This document shows positions 1-9,079 of a stretch of DNA of 64,000 bases, piece after piece (the stretch's first letter is position 1; every line of letters begins with the position of its first letter). The position numbers and the translations under genes are program-made. The notes under the pieces are model-generated. The model was not told where the DNA came from, did no database searches, and saw only the letters and a list, made by a program, of their open reading frames with translations. Where the stretch lies: positions 372,001-436,000 of the forward strand of contig NZ_NIZW01000006.1 of assembly GCF_002727185.1 (NCBI RefSeq). Reading direction: 5' to 3'. This DNA comes from Rhodopirellula bahusiensis (GTDB lineage: Bacteria > Planctomycetota > Planctomycetia > Pirellulales > Pirellulaceae).

Positions 1-222
1 TTGAGAGTCATCAACTATCTCTCCTTTGGATCACGAGTTCTAGCGGACAGTGAACCGTCGCGATCTGACCAAAACCGCATGCTAAGAACCGGAGACACCA
101 GTGAGCAGCCAGCGGCGATGTACCCTTCGGAAGGATCGAATTTCGTTTCGCAACGTGGCGACTTGATCGATGACGAACTCGATCGACTGGCAGAGGACGT
201 CGCTTTGGTGCGACTATTTTGA
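1..222 (+). other. Open frame reaching the window edge, doubtful partial CDS
   Basis: A reading frame without stops runs from the first base to a TGA at 220-222 (about 73 codons, C-terminus ending in Leu-Ala-Glu-Asp-Val-Ala-Leu-Val-Arg-Leu-Phe). It could be the 3' end of a gene beginning upstream of the window, because the last 25 codons have an acidic/hydrophobic pattern that would fit a helix. I recognise no family. The rest of the stretch up to the sigma-factor start near 348 shows no other gene, RNA or repeat that I can support. Confidence 0.25.
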
Positions 223-347
223 CAACAGCAACGCGAAACCACGGTTGGCTTCAACCGATGAAGCGACTTTCGGTAGGTGCTAAACTGAGGCGATGTCGAT
301 TTTGCTCCGACTCTCCTCCGCATCCAGGCGTTCGTGTTTTGTCTCTC

Positions 348-962
348 GTGCCCAATGATCCGATCTCTCGCTGCTTGCGTGCTGTAGAAGAAGGCGACGA
401 AGATGCGACGACCGAACTGTGGGAATTCTGCTACCCGCGACTTTTAAACTATTCCCGTCAAAAATTGCCAAGCCGACTGCGTCGTGTTCTAGACGAAGAA
501 GATGTCGCCCTGAGCGCGTTTAAAAGTTTTTGCCGTGGAGCTCAAATGGGAGCCCTTGGCGACGTGAAAGGACGCGACTCACTATGGAAATTGTTGTTTT
601 GCATCGCGTCTCGAAAAGCTCGTTCCTACATACGCCAACAGAACGCGGCCAAACGAGGCGGCGGTAATGTCAGCGGCGAATCGGCGTTTGAAACGCTCGG
701 CAAAACATCTGGCATTGAGAATGTCGCTTCGCCATCGGACGGTCCTGATGCCCTGGCAATCTTTTCGGCTGATTGTCAAAGGTTGTTTGATTCCTTGGAA
801 GATGACGTTTTGGAGATGATTGCGTTGTTGCGGATTGAGGGCTATTCATGTGACGAGATTGCCCAGCGTGCCGACATGTCCAAACGGTCCGTCGAACGAC
901 GTCTTAACTTGATCCGGCAAATTTGGATGAGTGAAGGAGCGATGGATGAGCCTTCCGTCTGA
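348..962 (+). CDS. ECF-type RNA polymerase sigma factor (planctomycete kinase-linked type)
   Basis: About 204 residues, the usual ECF size, when started at GTG 348. The in-frame region upstream looks non-protein-like, so the longer reading from 219 is not favoured; TTG 339 is also possible. The N-terminal half carries a sigma2-like segment (Asp-Ala-Thr-Thr-Glu-Leu-Trp-Glu, then an Asp-Glu-Glu-Asp-Val stretch, then Ser-Leu-Trp-Lys-Leu-Leu). The C-terminus has a sigma4 helix-turn-helix, Glu-Gly-Tyr-Ser-Cys-Asp-Glu-Ile-Ala followed by Ser-Lys-Arg-Ser-Val-Glu-Arg-Arg. It would direct RNA polymerase to a specific promoter set. The 3' end overlaps the downstream kinase gene by 17 bases. In planctomycetes such ECF factors commonly sit beside Ser/Thr kinases that are thought to control them, so the pair is probably one signalling unit. 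The target regulon cannot be read from here. Confidence 0.8.
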   Translation: MPNDPISRCLRAVEEGDEDATTELWEFCYPRLLNYSRQKLPSRLRRVLDEEDVALSAFKSFCRGAQMGALGDVKGRDSLWKLLFCIASRKARSYIRQQNAAKRGGGNVSGESAFETLGKTSGIENVASPSDGPDALAIFSADCQRLFDSLEDDVLEMIALLRIEGYSCDEIAQRADMSKRSVERRLNLIRQIWMSEGAMDEPSV

Positions 963-3900
963 CAAGGTAGCGATCCCGAAACAAGTTTCGCACTACGCAA
1001 TTGAAAACCGTATGGCTGAGGGAGCGTTCGGCGTCGTTTACCTGGGGCGGAATCAACGAAACAATGAACAGGTAGCGATCAAACTTGTAAGGCTCGACCC
1101 GAACGCTGACAGTCATGAACGCTTCAAAGATGAGGCGAAACTGCTGGCACAACTCAACCATCCCGGGATCGTACCATTCATCGATGCTGGAATCAGCGGT
1201 GACTTTCACTACTTGGTTTCAACGTTTGTCCCCGGGGACACGCTTGAAGTTTGGTTGAAACAGAATCAATTAGCGACCGCCCGCGTTGTTGACATTGCGA
1301 TCGAACTGACATCGGCGCTTGCCCACGCTCATGCCCACCGCATCGTGCACCGAGATTTAAAACCACAAAACATCATCATGCGTGACGGCCGTCATCCTGT
1401 GATTGTGGATTTTGATTTGGCGATTCACGACTTGATTGGTTCAACGGCCAAACGTCGCCGGGGTGTCGTGGCGGGCACGCCCAGTTTTATGTCGCCCGAA
1501 CAGGTGATAGGGCAAGGCCATCGCATCGACGGCCGCACCGATATTTATTCGCTAGGTGTCATTTTATATCGGATGTTAACCGGGCATCTGCCTTTTCGTT
1601 CCAGCGATGCCGAAGAACTCCGCCAGCAGATTCGACAGGACGATCCCCAGCCTCCGCGTCAGTTGGCCCCCGCCATTCCGCCGATGCTGGAACAGGTCTG
1701 CTTGAAAGCCATGGCGAAGGATTTCCCTGACCGCCACGCAACAGCTGACGATCTAGCATCCGAACTGGCGTGTGTCCGCCGCGAATTATCGAATCGTAGA
1801 GGTCGCGAAACACATCGAGACACTTCGAATACGTCCGAAGATTCGGAATGGAAGGCGACGTCAGGTCCACCGCAATCAAGGATGCAACGCAAACGCGGTC
1901 GACGGATAAAGCGAGCGAGCATGCAACGTCAAATTACGCTTTTGCATCTTGCGTCGGACTTATTCTCGTCTTCGGACACACAGGCGATCCTCAGTCTCGA
2001 CGAACAAAGCGTGATGCACGAGGAGTTCATGCAGTTCTGCCAGGACCTTGTTGTGAAGCAGCAGGGTCGTTTGGTGGGTCGCACTGACCTGGGAGGGCTA
2101 TTCAGTTTTGGTTTTCCCATCGCAGGCGAAGTTTGTCTGAGACGAGGCGTTCGTACCGCGCTCGAGTTTCAAGACAAGTTTCCTGAACTGGCCGAACGAT
2201 GGCAGCGAATGAGCGGCGTGACCGTGCTTAGCAAAGCGGTCGTTCATTGTGACCGCGCCGTCGTCGTGAGCGATGGTGAATACGAAACAGAAAATGCTTT
2301 TGAACTCAACGGACATTTGCGATATGTCGTCGCTGAAATGACACGAAGAGCGCTACCGCGGCATGTGGTCGTCAGCGACGCGGCGCGTATTGGAGTCAAG
2401 ACGTACTACGAAACGAAGCCGCTGGATTCGATCCAGCTCGGCAAATCCGAGCAGTTTGCATTGCATCAAGTACTCGGTGAAGGAAAGACTGGGTCTCTCG
2501 ATTGGGCGGGCCTGCGAGGCCGGCTGACACCTATGATTGGCCGTGACGACGCAACCAGTTGTTTGCAAGAACGCTGGCGTCAAACATCCTCCGGTGAAGG
2601 GTCCGTGACACTGGTCTCTGGAGAGCCGGGAATTGGCAAGTCACGATTGATTCATTGGCTATGCCAGTGGGTGGATTCTCGGGCGGGTAAGCCCAGCGAT
2701 GATAGCCCACGAGAGCAACGTCCCATCCAGCTCTTGATTCACTCTGATCCCTACTATCGACAGAGTAGTCTGCATGGGGTCGTCGCGTGCTTGCGACGAA
2801 GCATAGGGATCGACGAATCAGTTCCCGCAATCAAACAACTCAGCAAGATGGTTCGATACCTAGACGATCTGGGGATTGAAGGCGATCAAGAAGTGGGCTT
2901 GATGGCATCGTTGCTTTCCATCTCGCTGGCTGGATGCTACCCGCCCCTCGATCTCTCACCAGCGGCGAAAAAGGAAGCCACATTCGAGTTGCTTCGAGAC
3001 TGGTTGAACGCTTACGCGAAGCGATCGCCGGTTCTCTTGGTGTTGGAAGACCTCCACTGGGCCGACCCGTCGACCTTAGAATTGCTACGGCGTGTCATTG
3101 CAAACGGATTTCCTCCTTCGATGATGGCGGTAATGACTCATCGCCCGGAGTTCAAAACAGACTGGGGTGATCATTCGGGTGTCAGTCGCATGAAGCTTCA
3201 ACGGCTCGACAGTGTGCAAATGCGGGAGATGTTCGCGTTTTGCGTCGGAGAAGAGAAAGCTAACGAGCATGAAGCTTCGGATTGGCTGCAACGAACAGAC
3301 GGCATTCCTTTGTTCATCGAACAAATTGCTACGATTTTTGAGTCTGGATCCGTTTTAGGGAGCGATGCGATTCCAGATCGCTTGCAAGACTTGCTGCTCT
3401 CACGCATGCAAGACGGCGGCAGGATTCCCGAAGCAATTCAGCGAGGCGCTGCCATCGGACGCAGTTTTGATTGGGATGCGATCCAGGCAATTTGTGATGC
3501 CACCGATAGCGAACTGAATTTCGAATTGGATACGCTGGTCCGTTCTGAATTGCTTTTCCGCGATTCGCGTCGTGACGACTCACGTTTTACGTTCAAGCAC
3601 GCTCTGATCCAAGACGCAGCCTATGAAACGATGATTGCTTCGCAACAACAGCTCACTCACGGGCGGATCGCGAATCATTTCCTCGCGTGCCAGTCACCGT
3701 ATCCGGCCGAAGTCATCGCTCATCACTTCCACCGAGCCCACAACTGGCCCCAAGCAGTGGAACATTGGCTGCAAGCGGCTCAGAATGCGACACAAGCCGC
3801 TGCCCATCTGGAAGCCGAGAGCCATCTTGGAATGGCACTTCAGGCACTTGGACACATCGAAGCGTCAGTCGAGCGAGATCGAAAAGAGATTGAGCTACGC

Positions 3901-4944
3901 AGCCTTTTGGGCGTCCACTTGCAAGCGATTCATGGCTACGCTGCTGCAGAAGTTTTCACGAATTATCAACGGGCATTGATTCTGTGTGAGCAACTTGACG
4001 ATGCACTGGCCACCTTTCCGGTCGCTTATGGATTGTTCCGCTACCACGTACTTCAATCGCAGCTCAGTCAGGCAAGCAATTTGGCGGAGACCTTATTGAG
4101 GACCGCTCGAGAAACGCAAGACATCGCCATGCTGCTGATGGCTCATCGAGCGATCGGAACCACAGACGCTTATCGAGGCAGGCTTGACTCCGCACGCCAA
4201 CATCTCGAGGCGATTTTGGAGGTTCAGCCCACGATTGAACTGCGAAACGAGATCTCGAAGACCGACGTTGTCGATGTTTGGGTCACCGCTCGGGCATATC
4301 TTGCCTGGACGCTTTGGTTGCAAGGCGACTCAAAGCAGGCGCTTGTTCAAAGTGATCAGGCGATTGCCCAGGGCGAACCATTGACGCATCCCGTGTCGCT
4401 CATTTTGCCGGTAGGTTTTTCGCAATGGCTACATCAGCTGCGAGGTGACGTTGACCGGACCGAGGCAACTTGTAATCGATCAGATCAACTTGGCAGAGAG
4501 TACGGCTTTCCGTTTTGGAACGCGTGGACACTGGCGATTCGTGGCTGGGTCCAGTCCGCCCGCGGCGACCACGAAGGTGCGATACAAACCATCCAAGATG
4601 GCGTGACGCAGTGGCGTGCATCCGGAACCACCGCGGGTTGCCATTACTTCTACACATTGCTGGCCGAAAGCTGTCTCAAGAACCATGACTCCGGTGCCGC
4701 GTCGGAAGCTTTAAACCAAGCTCAAGCGTTCGCCGACAAAACCGACGAACGATTCTACGAAGCCGAGATTTTACGCCTTCGAGGAGAGGTCGCTTTGTTG
4801 TACGACCCTGCGGACAATCATGGAGCGGCGCTGTGGTTTCGCAAATCGATCGAGTTGGCTGAACGACAGGGCGCAACGGCACTCCTGGCCAAAACGAGAA
4901 GAAGCCTCCATCGAATTCATTCCTTCAACTCAATCACCGAGTGA
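946..4944 (+). CDS. Large Ser/Thr protein kinase fused to cyclase-like domain, AAA ATPase and helical repeats
   Basis: About 1332 residues from ATG 946, chosen because AAGGAG lies six bases upstream (934-939); GTG 931 is the alternative. Residues ~15-285 are a Hanks-type kinase with VAIK Lys46, HRDLKPQN (catalytic Asp137) and a DFD in place of DFG at 155-157. Residues ~325-530 resemble a class III nucleotide cyclase domain, but the metal-binding Asp context and the Gly-Asp-Gly loop are not conserved, so it is probably a non-catalytic sensor. Residues ~540-830 form an AAA/NACHT-like ATPase with Walker A GEPGIGKS (~558) and Walker B LLVLEDLHWAD (~700). The rest is TPR/MalT-like helical repeat. 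No membrane segment is apparent, so it is presumably cytoplasmic. It overlaps the ECF sigma gene by 17 bases and is likely to transmit a signal to it. Confidence 0.88.
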   Translation: MSLPSDKVAIPKQVSHYAIENRMAEGAFGVVYLGRNQRNNEQVAIKLVRLDPNADSHERFKDEAKLLAQLNHPGIVPFIDAGISGDFHYLVSTFVPGDTLEVWLKQNQLATARVVDIAIELTSALAHAHAHRIVHRDLKPQNIIMRDGRHPVIVDFDLAIHDLIGSTAKRRRGVVAGTPSFMSPEQVIGQGHRIDGRTDIYSLGVILYRMLTGHLPFRSSDAEELRQQIRQDDPQPPRQLAPAIPPMLEQVCLKAMAKDFPDRHATADDLASELACVRRELSNRRGRETHRDTSNTSEDSEWKATSGPPQSRMQRKRGRRIKRASMQRQITLLHLASDLFSSSDTQAILSLDEQSVMHEEFMQFCQDLVVKQQGRLVGRTDLGGLFSFGFPIAGEVCLRRGVRTALEFQDKFPELAERWQRMSGVTVLSKAVVHCDRAVVVSDGEYETENAFELNGHLRYVVAEMTRRALPRHVVVSDAARIGVKTYYETKPLDSIQLGKSEQFALHQVLGEGKTGSLDWAGLRGRLTPMIGRDDATSCLQERWRQTSSGEGSVTLVSGEPGIGKSRLIHWLCQWVDSRAGKPSDDSPREQRPIQLLIHSDPYYRQSSLHGVVACLRRSIGIDESVPAIKQLSKMVRYLDDLGIEGDQEVGLMASLLSISLAGCYPPLDLSPAAKKEATFELLRDWLNAYAKRSPVLLVLEDLHWADPSTLELLRRVIANGFPPSMMAVMTHRPEFKTDWGDHSGVSRMKLQRLDSVQMREMFAFCVGEEKANEHEASDWLQRTDGIPLFIEQIATIFESGSVLGSDAIPDRLQDLLLSRMQDGGRIPEAIQRGAAIGRSFDWDAIQAICDATDSELNFELDTLVRSELLFRDSRRDDSRFTFKHALIQDAAYETMIASQQQLTHGRIANHFLACQSPYPAEVIAHHFHRAHNWPQAVEHWLQAAQNATQAAAHLEAESHLGMALQALGHIEASVERDRKEIELRSLLGVHLQAIHGYAAAEVFTNYQRALILCEQLDDALATFPVAYGLFRYHVLQSQLSQASNLAETLLRTARETQDIAMLLMAHRAIGTTDAYRGRLDSARQHLEAILEVQPTIELRNEISKTDVVDVWVTARAYLAWTLWLQGDSKQALVQSDQAIAQGEPLTHPVSLILPVGFSQWLHQLRGDVDRTEATCNRSDQLGREYGFPFWNAWTLAIRGWVQSARGDHEGAIQTIQDGVTQWRASGTTAGCHYFYTLLAESCLKNHDSGAASEALNQAQAFADKTDERFYEAEILRLRGEVALLYDPADNHGAALWFRKSIELAERQGATALLAKTRRSLHRIHSFNSITE

Positions 4945-5063
4945 CGGCGTGAATGCGATGCGAAAGGGCAGGGGATGCAACATCAGCAAGTCCCCAATCC
5001 CAAAGCACACATGCAGCGGAATGCCAGGAAATGCTGTCGCATCCAATCTCAAGATCGGCGCAC

Positions 5064-5097
5064 GAAAAAAGCCGCTTGCGAAATTGCAAGCGGCTTT
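5064..5097 (-). terminator. Rho-independent terminator of tRNA-Ala
   Basis: A perfect 12-base stem (5068-5079 with 5086-5097) and a six-base loop are followed, reading the minus strand, by a run of T. It begins six bases after the tRNA 3' end, so it ends the tRNA transcript. The stem could also act on transcripts from the kinase gene on the other strand, but the T run favours the minus direction. Confidence 0.9.
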
Positions 5098-5102
5098 CGG
5101 AG

Positions 5103-5175
5103 TGGAGGATAACGGACTTGAACCGATGACCTACGCGCTGCCAGCGCGTCGCTCTCCCAACTGAGCTAATCCCCC
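5103..5175 (-). tRNA. tRNA-Ala (anticodon GGC)
   Basis: On the minus strand a 73-base cloverleaf can be folded. The acceptor stem is GGGGGAT with ATCCTCC (one G-U pair) and the D-arm contains TAGCTCAGTTGGGAGAGC. The anticodon stem is ACGCG/CGCGT with loop CTGGCAG, giving anticodon GGC (reads GCC Ala codons). The T-arm contains GGTTCAAGTCC, with discriminator A. CCA is not encoded, so it must be added after transcription. The gene appears monocistronic, with a terminator directly behind it. Confidence 0.95.
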
Positions 5176-5330
5176 GGGTTGAAGAGGCAGATTATCGACT
5201 TGATTCGCGTTGCGTCAAGCCCGTCGGTACCTCGATTCGACGATTCTTTGCACTTCTTCGCTCGGGAAATGCATCTGAAATACGGATGATCTCAGTGTGC
5301 CTTATTTCCAACAGCTCAACGTCGCCAGCC

Positions 5331-7457
5331 TCAAAGTGACGGCCAAATCAGCACGCTGGCCAAGTTGTGATGCTGGTCCGTCCACAATGGGGCGGATTCA
5401 ACAACGGCCGCATTCGGCTTGTGGGCCACGCTCAGATGCTCCGATTCCCAAAATGAATCGTCGCGATCAGTGGCGATGACCCAGCGTGACGGACGGGTGT
5501 AAACCTGGTCGCAATGATCGTTTTGAATCAATCGGCTTGACATTCCGATCGCTTGGGTCAGCCGGTGCGTGAGCGGCACCAAATCGAGATGATTGTTCGA
5601 GACGTGGACAGCCAACACGCCATCCTCCGCCAACCGATTCCGGTACAGTTGCATCGCTTCGAGCGTTAGTAGGTGGGCAGGAATCGCGTCGCTGCTGAAC
5701 GCATCCAAGATCAGCAAGTCAAACTTCTTGTCGGTGTGTCGCTCCAGCAACAAACGACCATCGCCCAAGTGATGCTCGATCGTGGCGGGGCAATCGCTGA
5801 GGAACGTGAAGTGTTCTTTGGCGATCGCCAACACATCGGGATTGATCTCGTACATATCCATCGTGTCCGACTCTCGACCGTACGCGGCCAATACACCGCA
5901 CCCAAGTCCAATGACTCCGATTCGCATTTCAGGTGACTCGGCTTGCATTGTGTGAATCAATCGCCCGACGCCGCTGCTGTGTCCAAAGTAAGACGTCGGA
6001 GTCATCCGTTCCGGACCGTGCAACTGGATTCCATGGATCGTATTGCCATGCACCAATTGGATCCGTTCGGCATCGTTCTCGACTCGAAGCACACCAAAGA
6101 AGTTGCGACGCTGATCAATCGTGTCGGTTCGATTCGTCAAGGTGGTCACGACGGCAGTGAATCCGATGATCGCTACGATCAATCCGGTGATGCCTTTGGA
6201 CAATCTCCAATCACAGGTCATCGTCAACCAAGACCGCGATGCCAAGAAAGTGATCGCAACCACACCGATCGACAAAGACATGGCGATGGGAAGTTCGCGG
6301 TAGTCCTGGAACACGAGCGGACAAACTAGCGCGACCAGGATCCCGCCCATTGCACCGCCAAACGAAATCAGTGCGTAATACAAAGTCAATCGCTGAGTGG
6401 CCGGTTTGCGGGCCGCGGTCTCGCCGTGACACAACAAGCAAACGCCAAACAAGACGACCAAGTAGGAGAGTGCTTCCACGGGCATTTGCCATGTTCCGGG
6501 GAACCAGCCTTTCAGCTGAATAACGACAAACGCGAAACCGGTGAAGGCCGCGATAAGTTTGGGGCGATACCAGGTCGGCGAATCAAAACTGACGATGAAG
6601 CTCAGCAGATACAGACTCAATGGCAACACCCAAAGAAACGGCATCACGGCAATGTCTTGGCAAACATGGCTGGTCACCACCAACAACATCACGGAAGCCA
6701 AGGCCGGCAATCCAATCCAAACGGTCCAGTCCGCAACTCGCAAGCCGGCGAGTACCGGTTGATCGGTTGCAGAAGCTTCGCCTGACGTGGCGACACTTTG
6801 CTTTCGTCGACGCAGCAAACTGATTGCCAACCAGCCATCCACGACGACAAAACCGTAAAACGCCAGCGACCAGAAAATGGATTGCTGTTCGATTGACAGC
6901 AATGGTTCCACGACAAACGGGTAGCTCAGCAGAGCCACCAACGAACCGACATTGGAAAGGGCATAAAGCCGATAGACGGAGTCGGATTGGTTTTCATAGC
7001 TCAACCATGCTTGGACCAAAGGCCCAGTGCTGGAGAGCACGAAATACGGCAGAGCGACGTGTGCGGTCAGCAACCAAAGCAACGCCCACGTTGGGTCTTC
7101 GGTTCCGACAGGCTTCCAAGCGTCCGAGGGCGCGATCGGCAAAGACCATGCGGCCGCACACAACAACGCCAGGTGCACGACTCCTTGCAATGCCGGCGGC
7201 AAGAAACGTCTGAGACAGTGGGCGTACAGGTAACCAGCGAACAGCAGGACCTGAAAGAACAGCAAGCAAGTCGTCCAAACAGCGGGCGTGCCACCAAACC
7301 AAGGCAACACACACTTGCTGATCACAGGTTGAACCTGGAACACCAAAAAGGCCCCCAGCAACGTTGCTCCCGCGAAGACAAACCACGACGTGGTCTGCTT
7401 GGAAACGTTGGTTGAATTGATAGTGGAACCTGAAACAACCGAGGTGCACGACGGCAT
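5331..7457 (-). CDS. Membrane protein fused to a spermidine-synthase-like domain
   Basis: 708 residues. The N-terminal ~430 residues are a series of about twelve hydrophobic membrane segments, starting with TLLGAFLVFQVQPVISK, a pattern typical of the fused MFS/spermidine synthase-like family. The C-terminal ~250 residues look like the class I methyltransferase-fold aminopropyltransferase domain. There is a glycine-rich nucleotide-binding-like turn (GVIGLGCGVLAAYG), an acidic residue at the end of the next strand (MYEINPDVLAIAKEHF), GDGRLLLE, and LLILDAFSSDAIPAHLL near the active-site position. Whether it makes polyamines is uncertain: many members of this family lack that activity. It is the last gene before the tRNA on this strand and stands alone. 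Confidence 0.8.
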   Translation of the reverse strand: MPSCTSVVSGSTINSTNVSKQTTSWFVFAGATLLGAFLVFQVQPVISKCVLPWFGGTPAVWTTCLLFFQVLLFAGYLYAHCLRRFLPPALQGVVHLALLCAAAWSLPIAPSDAWKPVGTEDPTWALLWLLTAHVALPYFVLSSTGPLVQAWLSYENQSDSVYRLYALSNVGSLVALLSYPFVVEPLLSIEQQSIFWSLAFYGFVVVDGWLAISLLRRRKQSVATSGEASATDQPVLAGLRVADWTVWIGLPALASVMLLVVTSHVCQDIAVMPFLWVLPLSLYLLSFIVSFDSPTWYRPKLIAAFTGFAFVVIQLKGWFPGTWQMPVEALSYLVVLFGVCLLCHGETAARKPATQRLTLYYALISFGGAMGGILVALVCPLVFQDYRELPIAMSLSIGVVAITFLASRSWLTMTCDWRLSKGITGLIVAIIGFTAVVTTLTNRTDTIDQRRNFFGVLRVENDAERIQLVHGNTIHGIQLHGPERMTPTSYFGHSSGVGRLIHTMQAESPEMRIGVIGLGCGVLAAYGRESDTMDMYEINPDVLAIAKEHFTFLSDCPATIEHHLGDGRLLLERHTDKKFDLLILDAFSSDAIPAHLLTLEAMQLYRNRLAEDGVLAVHVSNNHLDLVPLTHRLTQAIGMSSRLIQNDHCDQVYTRPSRWVIATDRDDSFWESEHLSVAHKPNAAVVESAPLWTDQHHNLASVLIWPSL

Positions 7458-7651
7458 GCGTTCATCTCAACAAGTACGCGCAATGCGGCCTCGCCCCCGC
7501 GACGTGGTTCCGCCCGAAAGGGTACCCCACTGACAGTGACAACGCATCAAACAGACCGCAATCGGTGCACCCTTCCAGGTTTCTGTGAGCGGCTCACAAC
7601 AAACATCCGCTACATCCGAAATAATCCGCACTCGGGAATCACTGCAGCAAC

Positions 7652-7686
7652 GCAAAATGCCTCGCTGGTAAAGACCAACGAGGCAT
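7652..7686 (-). terminator. Terminator after the thioredoxin/YHS-like gene
   Basis: A 13-base hairpin (7657-7669 pairing with 7674-7686, one G-U on the minus strand, loop of four) is followed on the minus strand by TTTT. It lies 39 bases past the stop of the minus-strand gene ending at 7725. The rest of the 7458-7724 gap shows no gene. Confidence 0.8.
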
Positions 7687-7724
7687 GAGCGGATTCAAGC
7701 AGTGTGCTAGCGGCGATCTTTGGA

Positions 7725-8855
7725 TCAGTTCAGTCCGGGATTTGCATCCCGCACGGCGTGATCCATGACTTCAATCGCGGCGTCGGTGTAGCGTTCGTAC
7801 TCGTTCCAGAAATGATCCATCGCCGCTTCATCCGCGAAGAAGAACATTCGTTGATGAACAGGATCTTTCATTCCGAACTGACGTTTTCCGGGAACGATCA
7901 CTCGTTCTTCGAAGAAGCGAACCACGTCGATTTCATTCAACACGGGTGTGTAAGGAGCCGGGTCAGCCAAGAAGGTTTTCATCTTGGCTTCGCTTTGGAA
8001 CAGATACAGCTTTCCAAGGTGTACAACTCCGAACTTCGGATTGCCTTCGATCCATTGATCTTCGTTGATCACGGTAACGGAACAGAAACCTTCCATCGCG
8101 AGCTTGGGCTGGTCGGTACCAAAGGCTGGCGTTTTGGCTTCCCGTTGAGGTGCTGCTTGAGCGGGCATGCCAAGCGTCATTCCGTCAGTGCGTGCTCCGG
8201 CCAGTTGACCGGTCGCTCCGCCAGCGAACTGACTGTCGGGCGAAGGCAGGTTGTTCGATGCAACGTGCGGGTTCTGCTGAGTTCGAGGTGGTGTGGTTGC
8301 GACAGCAGCCTTCGCAGGAGTGGTCGGCGAAGCGTTGGACGCCAACATCGTTTGCGGTGCGTTTGGTGCTTGTGTGGCGGGTGCCGCCGCGGGCATTTTT
8401 CTAGCCGCGAGTGCCAACATCGCGATGTAGCGAGTCGGATCTTGTGGACTGACCGACGTGCCCAAAGGCTTGCCAGTTGGCGTGATCATCACGTCGGTCG
8501 GAAACTTGGTGACGCCAAACATTTTGGCCAACTCAGGCGATTTGCCAGCGTGGACTTTGACGGGCACAAACTTCTTCTCGACGGCTGAGCCCACTTCAGG
8601 GCTCTTGAAAGCACCGGCTTCCAAGCGATCACACCAAACGCAATTGTCGCTGGTGAAGTGCAGCAACAATCCTTTGCCGTTTTGCTGTGCTTCCGCTTGG
8701 GCAGCGGTCAAATCTTTTCGCCAAGTAATTTCTGCTTGGGCGACACCGGTGAAGATCGTTGTCAGACCGAGCAAGACCGTCGCCGGCATCACTCGCGACC
8801 ATTGCGAGGACGCAGTGGAAGAATCAATTCGCGGTGGTTTGGAGGTCAAACGCAT
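7725..8855 (-). CDS. Exported thioredoxin-fold protein with YHS-like C-terminal modules
   Basis: 376 residues. A hydrophobic segment near residues 23-40 ending in Ala-Gln-Ala suggests a signal peptide, so it probably acts in the periplasm or on the outer face. Residues ~45-150 are a thioredoxin fold with the redox motif CVWC and a cis-Pro context (Lys-Phe-Pro-Thr), in the subgroup used for DsbD-like or thioredoxin_7 proteins. A low-complexity Ala/Pro/Thr linker follows. The C-terminal ~120 residues contain GFCSVTVIN and YLFQSEAKMKTFLADP, which resemble a YHS-type metal-associated domain, and then a second related segment with FFFADEAAMDHF. A redox or metal-handling role is inferred; the substrate is unknown. 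It has its own terminator. Confidence 0.7.
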   Translation of the reverse strand: MRLTSKPPRIDSSTASSQWSRVMPATVLLGLTTIFTGVAQAEITWRKDLTAAQAEAQQNGKGLLLHFTSDNCVWCDRLEAGAFKSPEVGSAVEKKFVPVKVHAGKSPELAKMFGVTKFPTDVMITPTGKPLGTSVSPQDPTRYIAMLALAARKMPAAAPATQAPNAPQTMLASNASPTTPAKAAVATTPPRTQQNPHVASNNLPSPDSQFAGGATGQLAGARTDGMTLGMPAQAAPQREAKTPAFGTDQPKLAMEGFCSVTVINEDQWIEGNPKFGVVHLGKLYLFQSEAKMKTFLADPAPYTPVLNEIDVVRFFEERVIVPGKRQFGMKDPVHQRMFFFADEAAMDHFWNEYERYTDAAIEVMDHAVRDANPGLN

Positions 8856-9079
8856 CGGACAAAATCCTTTTTGTCTTTCTCAAAGGGAGCCAAAGTCGGC
8901 TCAGGTGTGCCGGTATCGGTGGTATCGGAAGCGTCGACCTTGACGCTTGAGCGGAACCTACGAAGTTTCCGGCGGTGGCCGCCACACCAATGGAGGGTGT
9001 TTCGGATTGAGTCCACCAATCGATTGAAAGGCAGTTTCACGGAGTCAGCAGGCGAACCACGACCTGCGGCGTGGTGCGT

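Noticed and set aside
1-222. Complete small gene starting at base 1
   Set aside because: The TTG at base 1 is an artefact of the window edge; the frame is probably the end of a gene that starts further left, or not coding.
7704-8588. Long plus-strand open frame opposite the thioredoxin/YHS-like gene
   Set aside because: It lies entirely inside the minus-strand gene with clear motifs, and its translation is His/Arg/Gly-rich with no domain; a shadow of the real frame.
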